Assembly (NCBI GenBank): GCA_038373885.1
Contig: JAWZYV010012241.1
Span: 604,935 to 668,934, forward strand
Direction: 5' to 3'
Source: Cheiracanthium punctorium
Taxonomy: Eukaryota > Arthropoda > Arachnida > Araneae > Cheiracanthiidae
Length of the DNA: 64,000 bases
Positions 10,216 to 21,880 of this stretch are shown one piece after another; within the stretch, counting starts at the first letter, position 1, and each line of letters starts with the position of its first letter. The notes beneath the pieces were generated by a model. That model was not told the DNA's origin and ran no database searches. It worked only from the letters and a program-made list of their open reading frames with translations. The position numbers and the translations under genes are program-made.

Positions 10216-11554
10216 AACTAGGGTGATCCGTTGCAGGCCGTAATTGTTTCGCTTCTCAAAATATCTAGGTATTCTGCAGACTACTTAGACAATCTGCACA
10301 TTACCTACTAGGCACTGGTTAAAGTGAAAATAACATATTTGCTGGATGGAACAGTAGTTACGGTTCTGTACGCTTAAATTAACATGATATTATTTATTTG
10401 TCGGTATTTTGAGAATCAAGTTAATACAATAAAAAAATTAATTGATAAAGCCAATCGTCAATCAATTAAAAAACTATAATTCTAAGAATCAAATGGTTTA
10501 AAATATTATTACAATTTAGTTACTTAACATACACAGCGTTATTCACTAGGGTGCCCCTCAGGAAATTTAGATTTTTGCTATTTGGGAGGGAATAATCAAG
10601 ATTTTCTTGTGAAAAATTCTTCTTTATTCACCTTTTGGGCCTGGGGCCTTCCCGAAATTGTTTTTTCGCTACGCCCCTGCGGGTGCTATAATGTCATAAT
10701 GTGTTAAAAATTTCTAAGTGTTTTATTTTAAAAGAGGTCACAAAGATTTCAAAGACTGAAATTATGTTTTCATTTATTTATTCTGTTTCCAAAAACGAAG
10801 TTCAGATGATAACATCCAAGAACCAGAGAGTAAATTCAACAAGTTAAATTAATAGAAAACTCAGGGACGTGTAATCTCAAATGCGTCCTATAGGGGGCAT
10901 ATTCTTAGCGATAGGGGGTGGGATATTCGACTGTATATACAATAAAAAATACAGTTATTAAAAATTAAAGTAGTCATAAAATTTATGATGAAGATATCGT
11001 GATATAAAGCACATTTTGAGCAGAACCTCTTAAGTCACTCACATAAATTTCACTTTGGCGTAATTAATCAAAACGGCAGTGGATCAGTTGTTTCTTTTTC
11101 TCCTGTTCTCTTCTTCAGTCTTTTAGCGCGTGTTTACATGTAATTTTGCTCGAAATGCCGTGTAACAAATGACGTGACAAGCTTCCCTATTTTCAGCGAC
11201 ACCTTTCCCTCAGTTCATACGTCAGGTATCTAGTGACAGGCTCATCCTAAACGGCTCGGGGTTTTAAGCCATTTGAGAAAAAGAAATTGCACTGCAGTGA
11301 AACTACTTTGAGCGACCCTCGCTCGTTGATAGGATGGAACTGAAATTTTCTCCGCAGACTCAATGCTAATCTGCACTCCAAAGACCGCGACAGACAGAGA
11401 AGATCAAAGCGCTTTCGTTGTGCGAACCAGCGCTCGAATTAAGATTTTGAAGCACGCAGAAAAGAAAAATGTCGTTGTGCTTTTATAAGCTGGCAGCAAG
11501 AGCTATTGAGCGCACGCGAAAATCTTAAATTGTATTCGTAAAAACTGTAAACTC
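10216..11554. other. Unassigned stretch with isolated transposon-like ends
   Basis: CGCTACGCCCCTG at about 10668-10680 resembles a hAT family A right end, but I could not pair it with a left end. The remainder, including a GC-richer patch at 11140-11520, shows no recognised gene. Confidence 0.4.
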
Positions 11555-11781
11555 GGGGGTCTATCCGGGAATTTTTTCCAGGGTACCATTTTGTGAATTT
11601 CAATATTTAATTTTGTGAATAGCAACACTTATTTTTGTGAATTTTCATGCCAATTTTTAATAAAAGTCACTTTTTTGTTAAAATAATTGATAAAACAGAT
11701 TAAGATATAGTGTTAAGTGCCAATGAAGGGCCGTTTTAATCGATTGTATTTTTGTGAAGGGGCCGCAAAATGGACCCAATT
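11555..11781 (+). repeat. Dispersed repeat F, copy a
   Basis: It matches 52183-52505 in reverse orientation. Both contain GGG.TC.ATCC.GGAATTTTTT, repeated TTTTGTGAATTT blocks, AAAAGTCACTTTTTT and TTTAATCGATTGTATTTTTG followed by GGGGCCG. It has one copy of the unit that is tandemly repeated in the other copy. Confidence 0.65.
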
Positions 11782-11899
11782 TTTGTCAGCATCCACCTCT
11801 GGTAAAATGCTTTTTTTTTTTTTTTTTTTCCCCCAATTAGCTTTAAAAATTTGAATCAATAATGCAATGACAAGAGCAAAAATAAATATCCTTCACTTT

Positions 11900-11975
11900 T
11901 CCTGTTAGCACTAGCCGCCTTCGGCGACCAGCTGGCCGTCGATGACCGCATACAACAACGTTGTATGCGGTTTTG
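11900..11975. repeat. Clustered short palindromes
   Basis: CGCCTTCGGCG lies near 11919-11929. Just after it, CCGCATACAAC and GTTGTATGCGG form an 11-bp-arm hairpin at about 11947-11971. No parent element was recognised. The cluster could be a degraded element terminus. Confidence 0.5.
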
Positions 11976-12244
11976 ACACAACAACGTTGAAATCAAAAAC
12001 CTATCTGGTTAAATGAATTCAAAACTAAACGAACGCTTATGACAAAAACATATGTCATCAAAAACAGTCTAAAACACTCAATTAAACACTTTAAAACTAA
12101 ACAAACGTTTATGGATTTATGACAAAAATAAAACAAATGTCCCAAAACAAAAAAAATTGAAACTTTAACTTATACTAAACGTTAACGACAATATGAATTT
12201 TCGGATCATCCCGATACTCTTCTTTGAAGCACACAATCTAAGAA

Positions 12245-12640
12245 CAGGCCCGAAACTAAGAGGGGGGGCAAACGGGGCATGTGGCATGTGCCCTGGGCTC
12301 CGTGCCCGTGTTGAGGAGGGGGAGGCACCAAAATTAGTTACGCTTCTAACTAAAGGGGGGGGGGGGCTTAAAATTGATGTTCGTCCCGGTGGTCATGCTC
12401 ATAGATGCTGAGGGGGGAGGGGGCGTTATAACCTTAACTAGTGGTTGCCGGGGTAGGAAAATCAGCTGGATCACAAGATTTTTAAATAGAGTTTTACTTC
12501 TTTATGTTTGGTTGTTAAAAATAGCCCATCTGTAGGGGAGGATAGGATAGGATAGGAATAAGTACAATGTAAACGAAGGGTGAAGAATTATTAAGTTGTA
12601 ATTGATGGTGTAAGGCAATGGGCGCAATTGTTCTGTCAGA
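12245..12640 (+). repeat. Dispersed repeat G, copy a, with (GGATA)n
   Basis: It shares the order GGGGGGGC.., TCACAAGA.TT, TAAATAG.GTTTTACT and AATAGCCCATCTGTA with 27488-27701 (there AACAGCACATCTATA). A GGATA microsatellite of about four units lies at 12539-12560. The boundaries are uncertain. GTGCCCTGGGCTCC near 12290 also recalls repeat family M. Confidence 0.5.
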
Positions 12641-12996
12641 GGTGCAAAAATAACCAACTAACTCCCGGGGCAGTGGCGTAGCAAGAGGGGGGGGGCAAGG
12701 AAGGGCATCTTATATCGTGGCCCAATGGGCGCCCAATTTTATATAAATCCTTCCGCATTACATTTTGGCTTGGACGGGCCGAAAAATTTCCAGCTGTTTC
12801 TGGGCGCTGAAAACCCGAGCTTCCCCTCTGCCGGAGGCCCGCCAAAATTAAGGTTAGAGCCCCGAGTGACGTAAACTCTAGATGCTGGACTGCTGAAAAC
12901 CCCCTTACTTTTTTCAGGGAAACTGAAGGCGGCCGCCCCGCGCCTTTTGAATTCGGCGTCTCAGCCAACTGTCCGCCATAAAAAGACACGCATGGG

Positions 12997-13193
12997 CATG
13001 GGCGCCGGCAGCATAGGGCAAGGGGGGGCAATGCCCCCCTGGATTTTTGTATGCAGTGTTTTTCCTTGCTTTTTTGCTCTTTCCAACATGGTAACCATAC
13101 GTTGAAGTAGTCTCTGGCCCCCTTGAGTAGTCTATGCCCCCCTGGAGTAGTATTTGCCCCCCACCCCTGGGAAATATTCTGCCGGCGGCCATG
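12997..13193. mobile_element. hAT MITE family C, copy 1
   Basis: The ends are CATGGGCGCCGGCAG and CTGCCGGCGGCCATG. An exact 8-bp duplication CGCATGGG lies at 12989-12996 and 13194-13201. The interior has GGATTTTTGTATGCAGTG, TTTGCTCTTTCCAACATGGT and repeated GCCCCCCTGGAGTAGT motifs, shared with 45733-45948. The 264-codon minus-strand frame (12636-13430) runs straight across the element and is judged spurious. Confidence 0.9.
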
Positions 13194-13201
13194 CGCATGG
13201 G

Positions 13202-13757
13202 GCAACAATATGTCCGTCGCGCCAGGCATCCGTCCTTGTCTACTTTTTTCCGAATTCAAAAAGCATCCCCAAAAATAGAGCTTCAAGAAGAAGAGAGTCG
13301 AAGTGAGTGGGTACGTATAATATACACACACGACAGTGGGTGCGTTTGCGTGCCGAAATAGGGCTATGCGGAAGCGGAATGAAAAGTGGGGGGCCATAAA
13401 ACGGCCCAAAAGGGAGCACCCATCCCTCACGCTGCTGCTAAATGTTCAGTGGGTATATGGGACGGGACGAGAGAGAGAATAAGTCTTATTTTACCGCTTT
13501 ACTTACGAGAGAGAGAAAGGGAAAGAGAGCTTGAAATATCTCTCTCTGTTTTCCATTCACACCCTGGGTTTACGTTCAGGAAGGAGCCGTCGTGCGTGAA
13601 AGTGAACCGGAAGATCAAGTGGTTAGGGTTGAGTTGAGGTGTGTTCTGAGGAGAAGCATCTTTTCTTCTTTTTTTTTCCCCAGCTATTTTGAGGAATCGG
13701 AGAAATTAGAATGAAAGTGGGGATGTGAGTGGTCGAGCATCGCTCTTATTAAAACCG
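13202..13757. other. Unassigned stretch with GA-rich simple repeat
   Basis: A GAGA tract covers about 13465-13545. The 13202-13460 part is somewhat GC-richer. No gene or transposon end was recognised. Confidence 0.45.
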
Positions 13758-14830
13758 TTCAGTTCGAAAATATCATAAATTTGGATGCATAAATACGAAT
13801 AAATTAACTATGTCAGGGCCTTGAAAAATCTTGTGATGTCTCTTTATCCCTTTGAGGCGCAACCCTTTCCCAAGGCTGAAAAAAGGGCAGCCGTTGCCAT
13901 CGCTCGACTTAACGACCAGAAAGATGACGGACGATCGAGACGTTCATCGCGTGCCACAGATCTAGAAACCCCCTTTTTGACGACAGCTGGCTGTGCCGGC
14001 ACAGCCAGCTGTCGTCCAAAAAGGGTCTCTAGATCTGTGGCACGCGATGAACGTTTCGATCGTCCGCCCTCTTTCTGGTAGTTAAGTCGAACGATGGCAA
14101 CGGCTGCCCTTTTTAAAGCATGGGGCAATCTATCCAGCTGTTCTCGCATTCTTCCATTTTTCAGCAGATGTCACTGCTGTTAAAAATAATCGTGACCATT
14201 TTTGTTACGGTAAAGGACGTGCTAAAAAAGTAAAGGATTCTCGTGGAGCTGTGTCACCCGCAACTATTTTTTATAGAAATCCAATCTATTCTTCGCGACT
14301 GGCAGCAATCAAAACGTCAGAGTTGGGTGTTCCTAGAGCGGGAACACTGCGCGTTAAAGGGTTAAGACCGTAAGTTAGGTGTTCGAAAATTTATATTTTG
14401 GTACATAAATAAATACGAATAAACTAATTATGTCAGGGCCTTGAAAAATTTTTTGATGCCCCTTTATAAGCTGTACTGTACACTGAAATAAATGATCAAC
14501 CTGTAAGTGAAACCTGTAAATGAAACTTCCTGAAGAAAAATGAAAGAAATAATTCCTGAAAAGTAGAAAATTTTGTAGAATGTGTCACTTTGAAAAAATT
14601 TGTTGGGCAATTTCATGTTTAAAGATTTATTTTTTCTTTCATGAAAAGCATCTTTTTTTCATTAATTTTAATGAAAAAATGTACTGCTGTAGTAGTTTAT
14701 AGTTTACTGTAGCAGCTTATAAAAAATCAACCTGAATTTCTTTGACTCCATGACGCAATTAGTTTAATTTGCGAACCAAGACTGTGAGGCAGATTTTGTT
14801 TCTTTGACATACACCTTTACAAAACCGTAG
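13758..14830 (+). repeat. Dispersed repeat J, interrupted by a piggyBac MITE
   Basis: 13758-13847 and 14372-14460 are two versions of the same segment (GTTCGAAAAT, CATAAATA.GAATAAA, TATGTCAGGGCCTTGAAAAA), lying on either side of the piggyBac MITE 13848-14361. The second continues with CTGTACT..ACACTGAAATAAA and ATCAACCTGTA. Further copies are at 24405-24860 and 39275-39900. No coding potential is seen. Confidence 0.65.
13848..14361 (-). mobile_element. piggyBac-type palindrome MITE, copy 3 (full palindrome)
   Basis: In this reverse-oriented copy the CCCTTTGAGGCGC end comes first and the GCGTTAAAGG-G end is at 14361. TTAA follows at 14362-14365; the left flank is TTAT, one change from TTAA. 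The palindrome is complete, centred on CCGG at 13996-13999, with arms of about 120 bp. Frames of 86 and 101 codons on opposite strands mirror each other because of the palindrome and are not genes. Confidence 0.88.
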
Positions 14831-14994
14831 CCAGGAAAAAATTAGGAGAAAGGGGGGGAGGGGTTCAGGCTTTATGCTTCAATGTAGTTAGTTTTTTAAT
14901 ATCCTTCTTCAAGTAATAATATATGTACCTGAAAGTTTTGAGAGGGGGAGGGGTGTTGAACCCTTAAAATCCCCCCTTGTTTACGGCCTTGCGC

Positions 14995-15210
14995 CTTAAC
15001 CCGCATTCAAGCGCAACTATTTTTACATGAATACAAAACAACTGGATATAGTGTCCAAAGATGAAAAAGTGCAGCCTCGATTTAACTACCACTAATATGG
15101 TGGTTGATCGAATCGACATCGCGTGCCCACTAATATGGTGGTTGATCGACTAGCGAGAGAAAAAAAAAAAAAAAAAAAAAAAAATGACACTGCTGGCTGT
15201 GTAAACTAAA
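14995..15210 (-). repeat. Diverged relative of the piggyBac MITE
   Basis: TTAACCCGCATTCAAGCGCAAC (14997-15018) recalls the TTAACCCTTTGAGGCGCAAC end. It is followed by CAACTGGATA, GTGCAGCC, GATTTAACTACCA and ATCGCGTGCCC, in the order found in the palindrome MITE. A 19-base direct repeat around CACTAATATGGTGGTTGATC occurs twice (15091, 15129). A poly(A) run covers 15161-15184. The right end is unclear. Confidence 0.55.
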
Positions 15211-16167
15211 ACGAGATAAGGCTGTAAATAAAATTGAAGTTCATCATGTACATAGATTTATATTTTGTTTTTAGATACTCTACATAAAATTGTAAAATTA
15301 TATAATTTACTTTATTCGTTGGATAAATACTCTTGTTTCTGTTGTTCTCACATCTATTAACAACTTAGTCTCGTGTTAATTTTATTTTCTTACTTCGAAG
15401 GAATAATTTTTCAGGCTAAAAATATTAATTTTGCAGTGTTCTTTTTTTCCCCAGCGGTGGCTCTAATGAATGACAACCAAGGTCAGTTTTAAAGTTCGAG
15501 AATAGGTACAGAAAAATCAAAATCAAAATTAACTTTCTTTCAATACTTAAAAAAAAATTGTAATGAGGTATATAAGTTTTTATCAATATTTATATACACA
15601 CATATATTCATTTTATTTTTTGGACGTTCATTTATTTTATTGTAGTGGAAGAACACTTTCCAGTCAGACAATTATCGAGAATTTTATATATTCCTGCACT
15701 GTAAATAAAATCTAAATTTGTTTTTACTAGCTGAGGTAAAATAGTCTCTGCGATGGCAAATAAATTTCAATTTCGAGCAAAATTAGTACTCTGCTATTGC
15801 AGCTATGGTTAAGTACAGAAAGTAAAGTTGACATATTTCACCGGAAACAAGTTTATGCTTCTAACTACAAAGGGCGGCGACACCGAAAAGAAATGACCTT
15901 GATAAACATTTTCAAATGTGGCGTTGATAATATTAGGTGTACCGGAAACTAATGTCATTCATTTCGTATGTCAATATTTCGCTTGGTCAAAAATTCTGAA
16001 GCTAATAATACGGAATTCGGCAGGTATGTGTGTTTTTTTACTTAGGTGCTAGATTGGAGAGGCTTTTAGGCTTTTCCAAAATTCGTAACTTATGAAGGGG
16101 GGGGGCGGGTATAGGAGGCAAAACTACTGAAACCCCCTATACCCCCCCATAACTTCTTTTCACATAT
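15211..16167. other. Unassigned AT-rich stretch
   Basis: Nothing recognisable was seen apart from low-complexity A/T tracts and a C/G-run block near 16095-16150. Confidence 0.5.
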
Positions 16168-16175
16168 GCTGCGCG

Positions 16176-16348
16176 CAGGGGCGTAGCGAGAAATTTTTCA
16201 TGGGGGGGGTTACGACTACTACAACTCATATGTATATACGTGTGTGTGTGCAATAATGTAGTGAAGAATATAAATTTTGTATGGCAAAAAATTCCTCATG
16301 GGGGGAGGGGTTATGACCCCCCTAATCCCCCCCTTGGCTACGCCCCTG
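16176..16348. mobile_element. hAT MITE family A
   Basis: The ends are CAGGGGCGTAGCGAG and TTGGCTACGCCCCTG. Flanks GCTGCGCG (16168-16175) and GCTGCGTG (16349-16356) match at 7 of 8. The interior G-run, TACGACTACTACAACTCATA and AAAAAATTCCTCATGGGG segments match the other family A copies. It is non-coding. Confidence 0.9.
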
Positions 16349-16356
16349 GCTGCGTG

Positions 16357-17361
16357 ATTCCAAAGGAAAGAGATGTTCATAAAATTCCTGCTGTAAAATG
16401 CAACACACACGAATACCTGAAACCGATTTCAGAACATCACGAATTGAATCATTGGCCGACGTGTAAAAAGGGGGAGGGTTATCATTTTTCTTGGAAAAAA
16501 AAAAAAGAAAATATATATAATCTATAAAATTCTCGCTTTAAAATTTAACAAATAGGAGTCCTATGCTTAAAACACAGCTTGCTTGTATTTTAATACTTGT
16601 TGAAAATATATTGGTTTGAGTTTTATGTAAAAAAGACAAGGACATTGCTTTCCAGTACACCTAATAATAGTTTTTTTTTTTTTTTTTTTTTTTTTAATGC
16701 CACCCACAGACACATAATCCTTCAAAACAAACCTTTGTAAGGAATGGGATAAGCAGCTTCCCCATTCTGAACGACCCTTTTATAAGAGGGGAGGGCCTTA
16801 TAAGTTCTTGATAACCGAGTCGGACCCGATATTGTAAACACAGTTAAAAAACGGACAGTTTTCTACGCTTAGGTATAAGCTCCACACCCCTCGGGGACAG
16901 ATTATATCGGGCAGAAAGTAGTATGAGCGTAGCAGCAGAAGAGTCCAAGATTTCTGCGGTGTACTTGAGGTACAATCGAGGCGACACCACCCTTCTTGCC
17001 GCCAAAAACCGAAGAAGAAAAAAAAAAAGAAGATAACGATAACGACATTTTCACCTGGATGTCGAAACTGAGGATGACGCTTTGGGGCGATAAGAAAACC
17101 ACCCTCGCCTTCATAATCGTTTCGACATTTTTAGGACACTCGACTGCCGAGTTCTCTGCTCTTCCACTCGCTTTCTAAAATGAATCTTTTTACTCCTCTA
17201 CCCCCCCCCCCCAACCCCCTTCCCCCTGCTCCCATCCACCATAAGATATTCCGTGGTCCCAGCGAGTCTCAAGCCAAGAAAAGAATGTTTAGATGGGTCC
17301 TCTAGAGATCTAGCGCTTGTTTTTCCCCAAGTAAAAATCTTTCACGTGATGTCAGAAAAGA
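16357..17361. other. Unassigned stretch
   Basis: It contains a poly(T) run at about 16671-16695 and C-runs at 17200. A segment at 17305-17345 (GATCTAGCGCTTGTTTTT.., AAATCTTTCAC) recurs at 19052-19110. No gene was recognised. Confidence 0.45.
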
Positions 17362-18186
17362 ATGACGGGGAAACTTCTATAAGCGACCACCTCTATGAAG
17401 CGGCCTCCTCCTCCAACGACTAGTTTGTTTGTGTGATGATGGCGACGCTACTCTAGGGCGATCCGCCAAGGATGGGGGTGTGCCTTGGTAGGAGGACTTT
17501 CTAAGCGGTTCTATAACAGGGTTTCTACAGATTTCACAGCTTTCGCTTTCCCGACTTTTCCCTGACATCTATAATGCTCTTCCCTGACTTTTTATCTAGC
17601 GTGCTTTCCCGAATTTTGCATTTCTATTTTTAATATTGCATCCTTTAATTAATAACTTTTTATATATTTTGCCCCTGTTTTACAAATAATAATAATAAAA
17701 TCAATATACACAAAAATATTATTCGACATCACTGGATTCTAACAAAAACTATGTTTGATAATTTAGGATAAAATTAAGAATATTTCAACTGAACAAGATA
17801 TGTTTAAAAAGGACGCATTTTAAAATTATTTATGAGGTTAAATAAGAAAATGAAAATAAAACAATTTTCTACAATTAGGCTCAAACAGGAAGTATTTTGC
17901 CGCAAAATTCAAATATTCTTGCATTTCCCTGACCTTCCTTCAATTTCTTCAAATTTCCCTGACTTTTTTCCCAATTCCCTGACTTTCCCTGACCAAAACT
18001 CATTTGCCTGACTTTCCAGGTCTGTAGAAACCCTGTATAACGCAGAGAAGAATGACAGTGAAACTTCTATAAGCGACCACCTCTATGAAGCGGCCTCCTC
18101 CTCCAACGACTAGTTTGTTTGTGTGATGATGGCAACGCTACTCTAGGGGGATCCGCCAAGGATGGGGTGTGCCTTGGTAGGAGGTA
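17362..18186 (+). repeat. Tandem duplication of a pogo-like end, split by a TIR element
   Basis: 17369-17496 and 18059-18186 are near-identical (about 128 bp, a few differences). The second begins CAGTGAAACTTCTATAAGCG at 18056, resembling a pogo/Tigger terminus. Removing the element 17517-18035 and one TATAA restores a continuous head-to-tail duplication. Sequence flanking each copy (AGAATGAC) is also shared. Confidence 0.75.
17517..18035. mobile_element. TIR element with CAGGGTTTCTACAGA ends
   Basis: Perfect 15-bp inverted ends CAGGGTTTCTACAGA and TCTGTAGAAACCCTG are flanked by TATAA (17512-17516 and 18036-18040). The termini suit hAT, but only five flanking bases match, so the superfamily is left open. 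Repeated CCCTGACTTT motifs occur near both ends. No transposase is present. Confidence 0.78.
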
Positions 18187-18187
18187 T

Positions 18188-18315
18188 TCACGTTACATTT
18201 TGAGAAAACCTATCAAAACTCCAGACCGTTAGATCGACAGCCGAACCCGGGACCTTCACACTTCGGCCGTCTACTATTTTCAGTAACATAACCCACTGCG
18301 CCATGGCGAGGCCCT
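18188..18315 (-). repeat. tRNA-derived SINE, reverse copy
   Basis: Read on the minus strand it has an A-box-like GCCATGGCGCAGTGGG region, ATAGTAGACGGC, GTGTGAAGGTCCCGGGTTCG (B box) and CTGTCGATCTAACGGTCTGG, in the same order as 40530-40740. The 3' body is joined to GTAACGTGAATA and then the neighbouring duplication. Confidence 0.75.
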
Positions 18316-20740
18316 CCAACGACCCGTTTTTTAAGGAACGGATTTTTTTTTCTTATCCTATTTACTTAATGTTAAAAGATCCTCTTAGAAGCGACCGCTA
18401 AACCTTCTCAAAGCGACCGGGCCCCCGCTCGCTGTCCGAAAAATCTCTAGCATTTTTTTTCTGAAAGTGAAATAAAACAAAAACCACATTCCAAACCAGC
18501 CGCTCTACTTGAAATCGATGTACTTGTACGTGAGGTGCAAGTACACGTACGCATCACGTAAAAATCTTGTAGGTTAGAGTAGAAACATGCAAGAAACGAG
18601 TGACTTTACTGTTGGAGAAGTGCATTGATGTGATCGAGTCACGCGAAAAAGGAAATTCGAAGAGGAAGTTGACGATTCCTTTTGGCTGTGGGAATTTAAA
18701 AAAGCAAATTTTAAAGCAGGATTTTGCTATAGCAAAATCAGAATGCATGAAGACTATCACGATAATTGGTCTCTTGTCAGATGTAAAAAATAAGTATTCT
18801 CGGAGAGAGAAAAAAGGATGAAACAATTCGAAATTTCTAAATATTTTATTAAAAATTTTAATTTTAAAGATATGTTTGTATAATTACTTATGTATTAGTG
18901 TAAAATTTCATAAATAACAAAACAAACACTATTTTTTAGCTTTTCTTTTTTCAATGCTATATCAAATGTTTAAACTTCTTTGCGCGACCACCTCTCTTAG
19001 CGATCGATTTTTCACGGAACGGAAGGTGGTGAAAAGAATGATTAGAGGGCCTAAAGATCTAGCGCTTGTTTTTTTTTTTTTTTTTTTTTTTTTCCAAGTA
19101 AAATCTTTCACACGCCGTGCTAGAGAAGAATTAGATATTCATTTTTGGACGTAAAATACAACAAGTTACAGTAGAGTTCAGGGGCGCCGACTATGTGGGT
19201 GCCCCGAAGCTCAAGCAGCTTCAGAAAAAAAATTACCTGAGTGCAGCATCCAAGAAAATTTTAAGGAATAGTTGCAGTTACTTTTGGATTAAAAGAAATT
19301 ATTAAAAATTCGGGAAAAGATGAGACGGTCCCCCCCCCCCCCAGAAAAAGAATAATTCATCAAACTGATTATATTCTATTGCTGCTTGTCACAGCATAAA
19401 TTAGAGTAAATTAACCACAGATGAAAGAAGGAATAGTAAATTGATTTTAAAAATAACTATTTCGTTTATAATACGAAATTCGTTAAATTTTGGCTTTATG
19501 CTTATGGATGCTTTTGAAACCTAAGTTTTCACAGGAAAATTGAATGGATTCTGAGTGTTTGTATGAATTCTAAAATAAAATTCTTCTTCTAATAAAATCT
19601 TGAAGGAATGCCTCTATATCCCTCTTTCCAATAACAGACATTAATATGCGGGAAAACAACATTGCCATTTTTCAACAGCTACATTATAATTTGACTATTT
19701 TTTAACTATTTAAATTAATTAATAAAACTGTGAAAAGCTGTAAAATTTAAGTGGAAATATCAGACAGTCTCAGTTTGAATGCACCAGAACCAACATTCCG
19801 CTATGCCTTTGAAAAACAACATTTGAAAGTAACAATCTGGGAGGCATGGAAGCAATTTCCTTCCCATTTGCATTTATCTTTCATTGCTTTTTTTTTTTCA
19901 CCTCCAAAAAAGTCACCACTGGCATAGCTTTTATTGATTGTTTTATTATACAAAGTCGTTATTATACATTGGTCATGGACATTTTCCACTACTCTAGAGT
20001 TATTTTTATTAATCTTTTATCCACTCCTCTTTTTTTGGATGGCAAAAATTTCGGTGACTAACAGATGCTATAATGTTATTTGATTATCCCTTGAGTTAGT
20101 GGCAAGCATCTGAAATTTTTCTGAAGGTATAAAAATGCGCCTGACAAAAGTTATGATTGCCGTGATTGCTTTACATAACATTACCTGGCCTATAAAATTG
20201 AATTCAGCGGTATGTTTATTTTTATATATAGGACAATGCAAGTAATCTGTTAGGACAAGTGGTTTTTTTTTTTTTTTTAATCCACTAGGGGCCAAGGTCC
20301 CCAGACTCGCTACGCTCGCTTTTCGTATGAGGGATTCGGCCCCTAATCAGGCTTATTCGTTAAAAAAGACATAATTTCAACAGACAAAACCCGAAGATTG
20401 GATCAGATAGAATGTTACTGAGCTAAGCTACACATTTCTTGGTTCTTGCATCTTCATTGGTACATAAAAATTTAAACTTCACACTACAGTAGACCCCCTA
20501 CCCCTCATAACACGGAAGATATTTTGTTATGGGAATCCGTGTTGTACGGGTCCTGAGCTATACTCCACCTGGAGTGCGGAATCCTCTTATAATCGCTGGA
20601 AAAATTATTTGCACTCCTCAGAAACACAATGATATTTAATGTTGCCATTCAAAAGTTATATTAATTAGGAGCTAAAGCGTAATAAAATCAGAACATCTGT
20701 TTCAGCTGTATTTTTAAGAATGTAAAACCTATTGGACACC
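18316..20740. other. Mostly unassigned; scattered repeat fragments
   Basis: GCGACC-type pogo-like fragments occur at 18385-18450 and 18980-19015. A poly(T) run lies at 19070-19093. A segment 19655-19750 recurs inside the piggyBac MITE at 56076-56194. The open frames at 18554-18826 have no recognised family. Confidence 0.45.
19655..19750 (+). repeat. Dispersed repeat K, copy a
   Basis: ACATTATAATTTGACTATTT, TTAACTATTTAAATTAATTA and GTGAAAAGCTGTAAAATTTA occur here and, in the same order, at 56106-56172. That second copy sits in the palindrome loop of a piggyBac MITE. The limits are uncertain. Confidence 0.65.
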
Positions 20741-20747
20741 TTGCGAA

Positions 20748-20870
20748 TTGGCCACCCATGGCGATTTTTCATTATTTGGCGACTTGCGTACATGTAAAGT
20801 TAATAAAAGCAACGGAACAGATAGAATAGCCTGCCACTCATGGCGACTTTTCATTATTTGGCGATTGACA
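20748..20870 (+). repeat. Short duplicated motif, 80 bp apart
   Basis: Two copies of CCACCCATGGCGATTTTTCATTATTTGGCGA (about 20751-20781 and 20831-20861; the second has CACTC and CTTTT). The motif recalls the TTTGGCGA units at 22160-22400. No wider element was defined. Confidence 0.5.
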
Positions 20871-21880
20871 CATGCTCACAACCTATATTTACTGTTCATT
20901 TAAGGTTACCGGAAAACCGTTATCCATATTTTCATTTACAGAATCGTTTGCAGATTGGCGTACTTAACACCACGAATTATACCATCTCGTCGCGCTAGCA
21001 AATATCCAGAGTGTACTATAACTGCTATAATGGCATAGTTAACGCCGCCAAATATTTCTACTGGTAGCCAATAATCCAGCTGGACGAGAACCGGCTTTAA
21101 AATAATCTGCATTTTAATTCTTTTTCATTTTCAAGATATTAGTTATTCTGTTTTGGAAAAACGAATAATCGCTCATTCTAAACTCCTGTTGTCTAAGCGA
21201 ACTTACTATTTGAAAATTGTCAACTTTGTGCAACACATTTTGAGTTACTTATTTCATATAGTTTTTATTTTGGCGTAAAATGGGCGTAATTCTAACTCAT
21301 GTTTGTAAATTTCACGCGATTCTATAGATACTTGGAAACGCTTTGTTGCAAAGGAATGAATGATTTTATGCCAAATCTGGCAACCATTATGTTTATTTTT
21401 TTTATTAATATCTTCTAAAATAATTCGATTTTCGAAATTTAAGTCAGCTTAGCAGGTTCCTCGGAATTTTTCGAATCTGTGGGCACCTTAGTCGAAACTC
21501 AAATCCCCACGGTTTAGGAGGAGATACGCTGACAAGCTTTTGACAGCGGCCTTTACTTTTTTTTAGAATAGAGAGATATATAAAATTATTGAATGATTTT
21601 TTTTTTTCAAATTTATTTCGAAGACCGAAAACGCTGATAACCTTTATAACAAAAGTAAGATACATTAAAATAAGCAGTGAAGATTTAAAAAATCTCATGT
21701 GTCCAACACATGACTTCCTTGCACGTCCATTAGATCAAAAATATTTTCGACGCACTTCCTCTAAACTTATTTGTTTGAAAGAGATAAAATATCAATAATA
21801 GTAAGGTTTAACGATTTCTAGACAAATATTTCGATATCGCCAAGCTGAGTTCAATTTGAAATATTTTCTTCTGACACTTT
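20871..21880. other. Unassigned stretch
   Basis: AT-rich sequence without recognisable genes, transposon termini or RNA genes. Confidence 0.45.

Noticed and set aside
12636..13430. 264-codon open frame on the minus strand
   Set aside because: It runs across a hAT MITE with an exact target duplication and through G/C-runs, lacks any recognisable domain, and its middle is shared with a non-coding repeat at 45733-45948.
13821..14149. Opposite-strand frames with near-identical peptides
   Set aside because: They mirror each other because the DNA is a palindrome. The same peptides recur in other piggyBac MITE copies, so they are not evidence of a conserved protein.
17369..18186. LTR retrotransposon with 128-bp LTRs
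   Set aside because: No primer-binding site, polypurine tract or gag/pol. The intervening DNA is a TIR element flanked by TATAA, and the outer repeats are explained as a tandem duplication.
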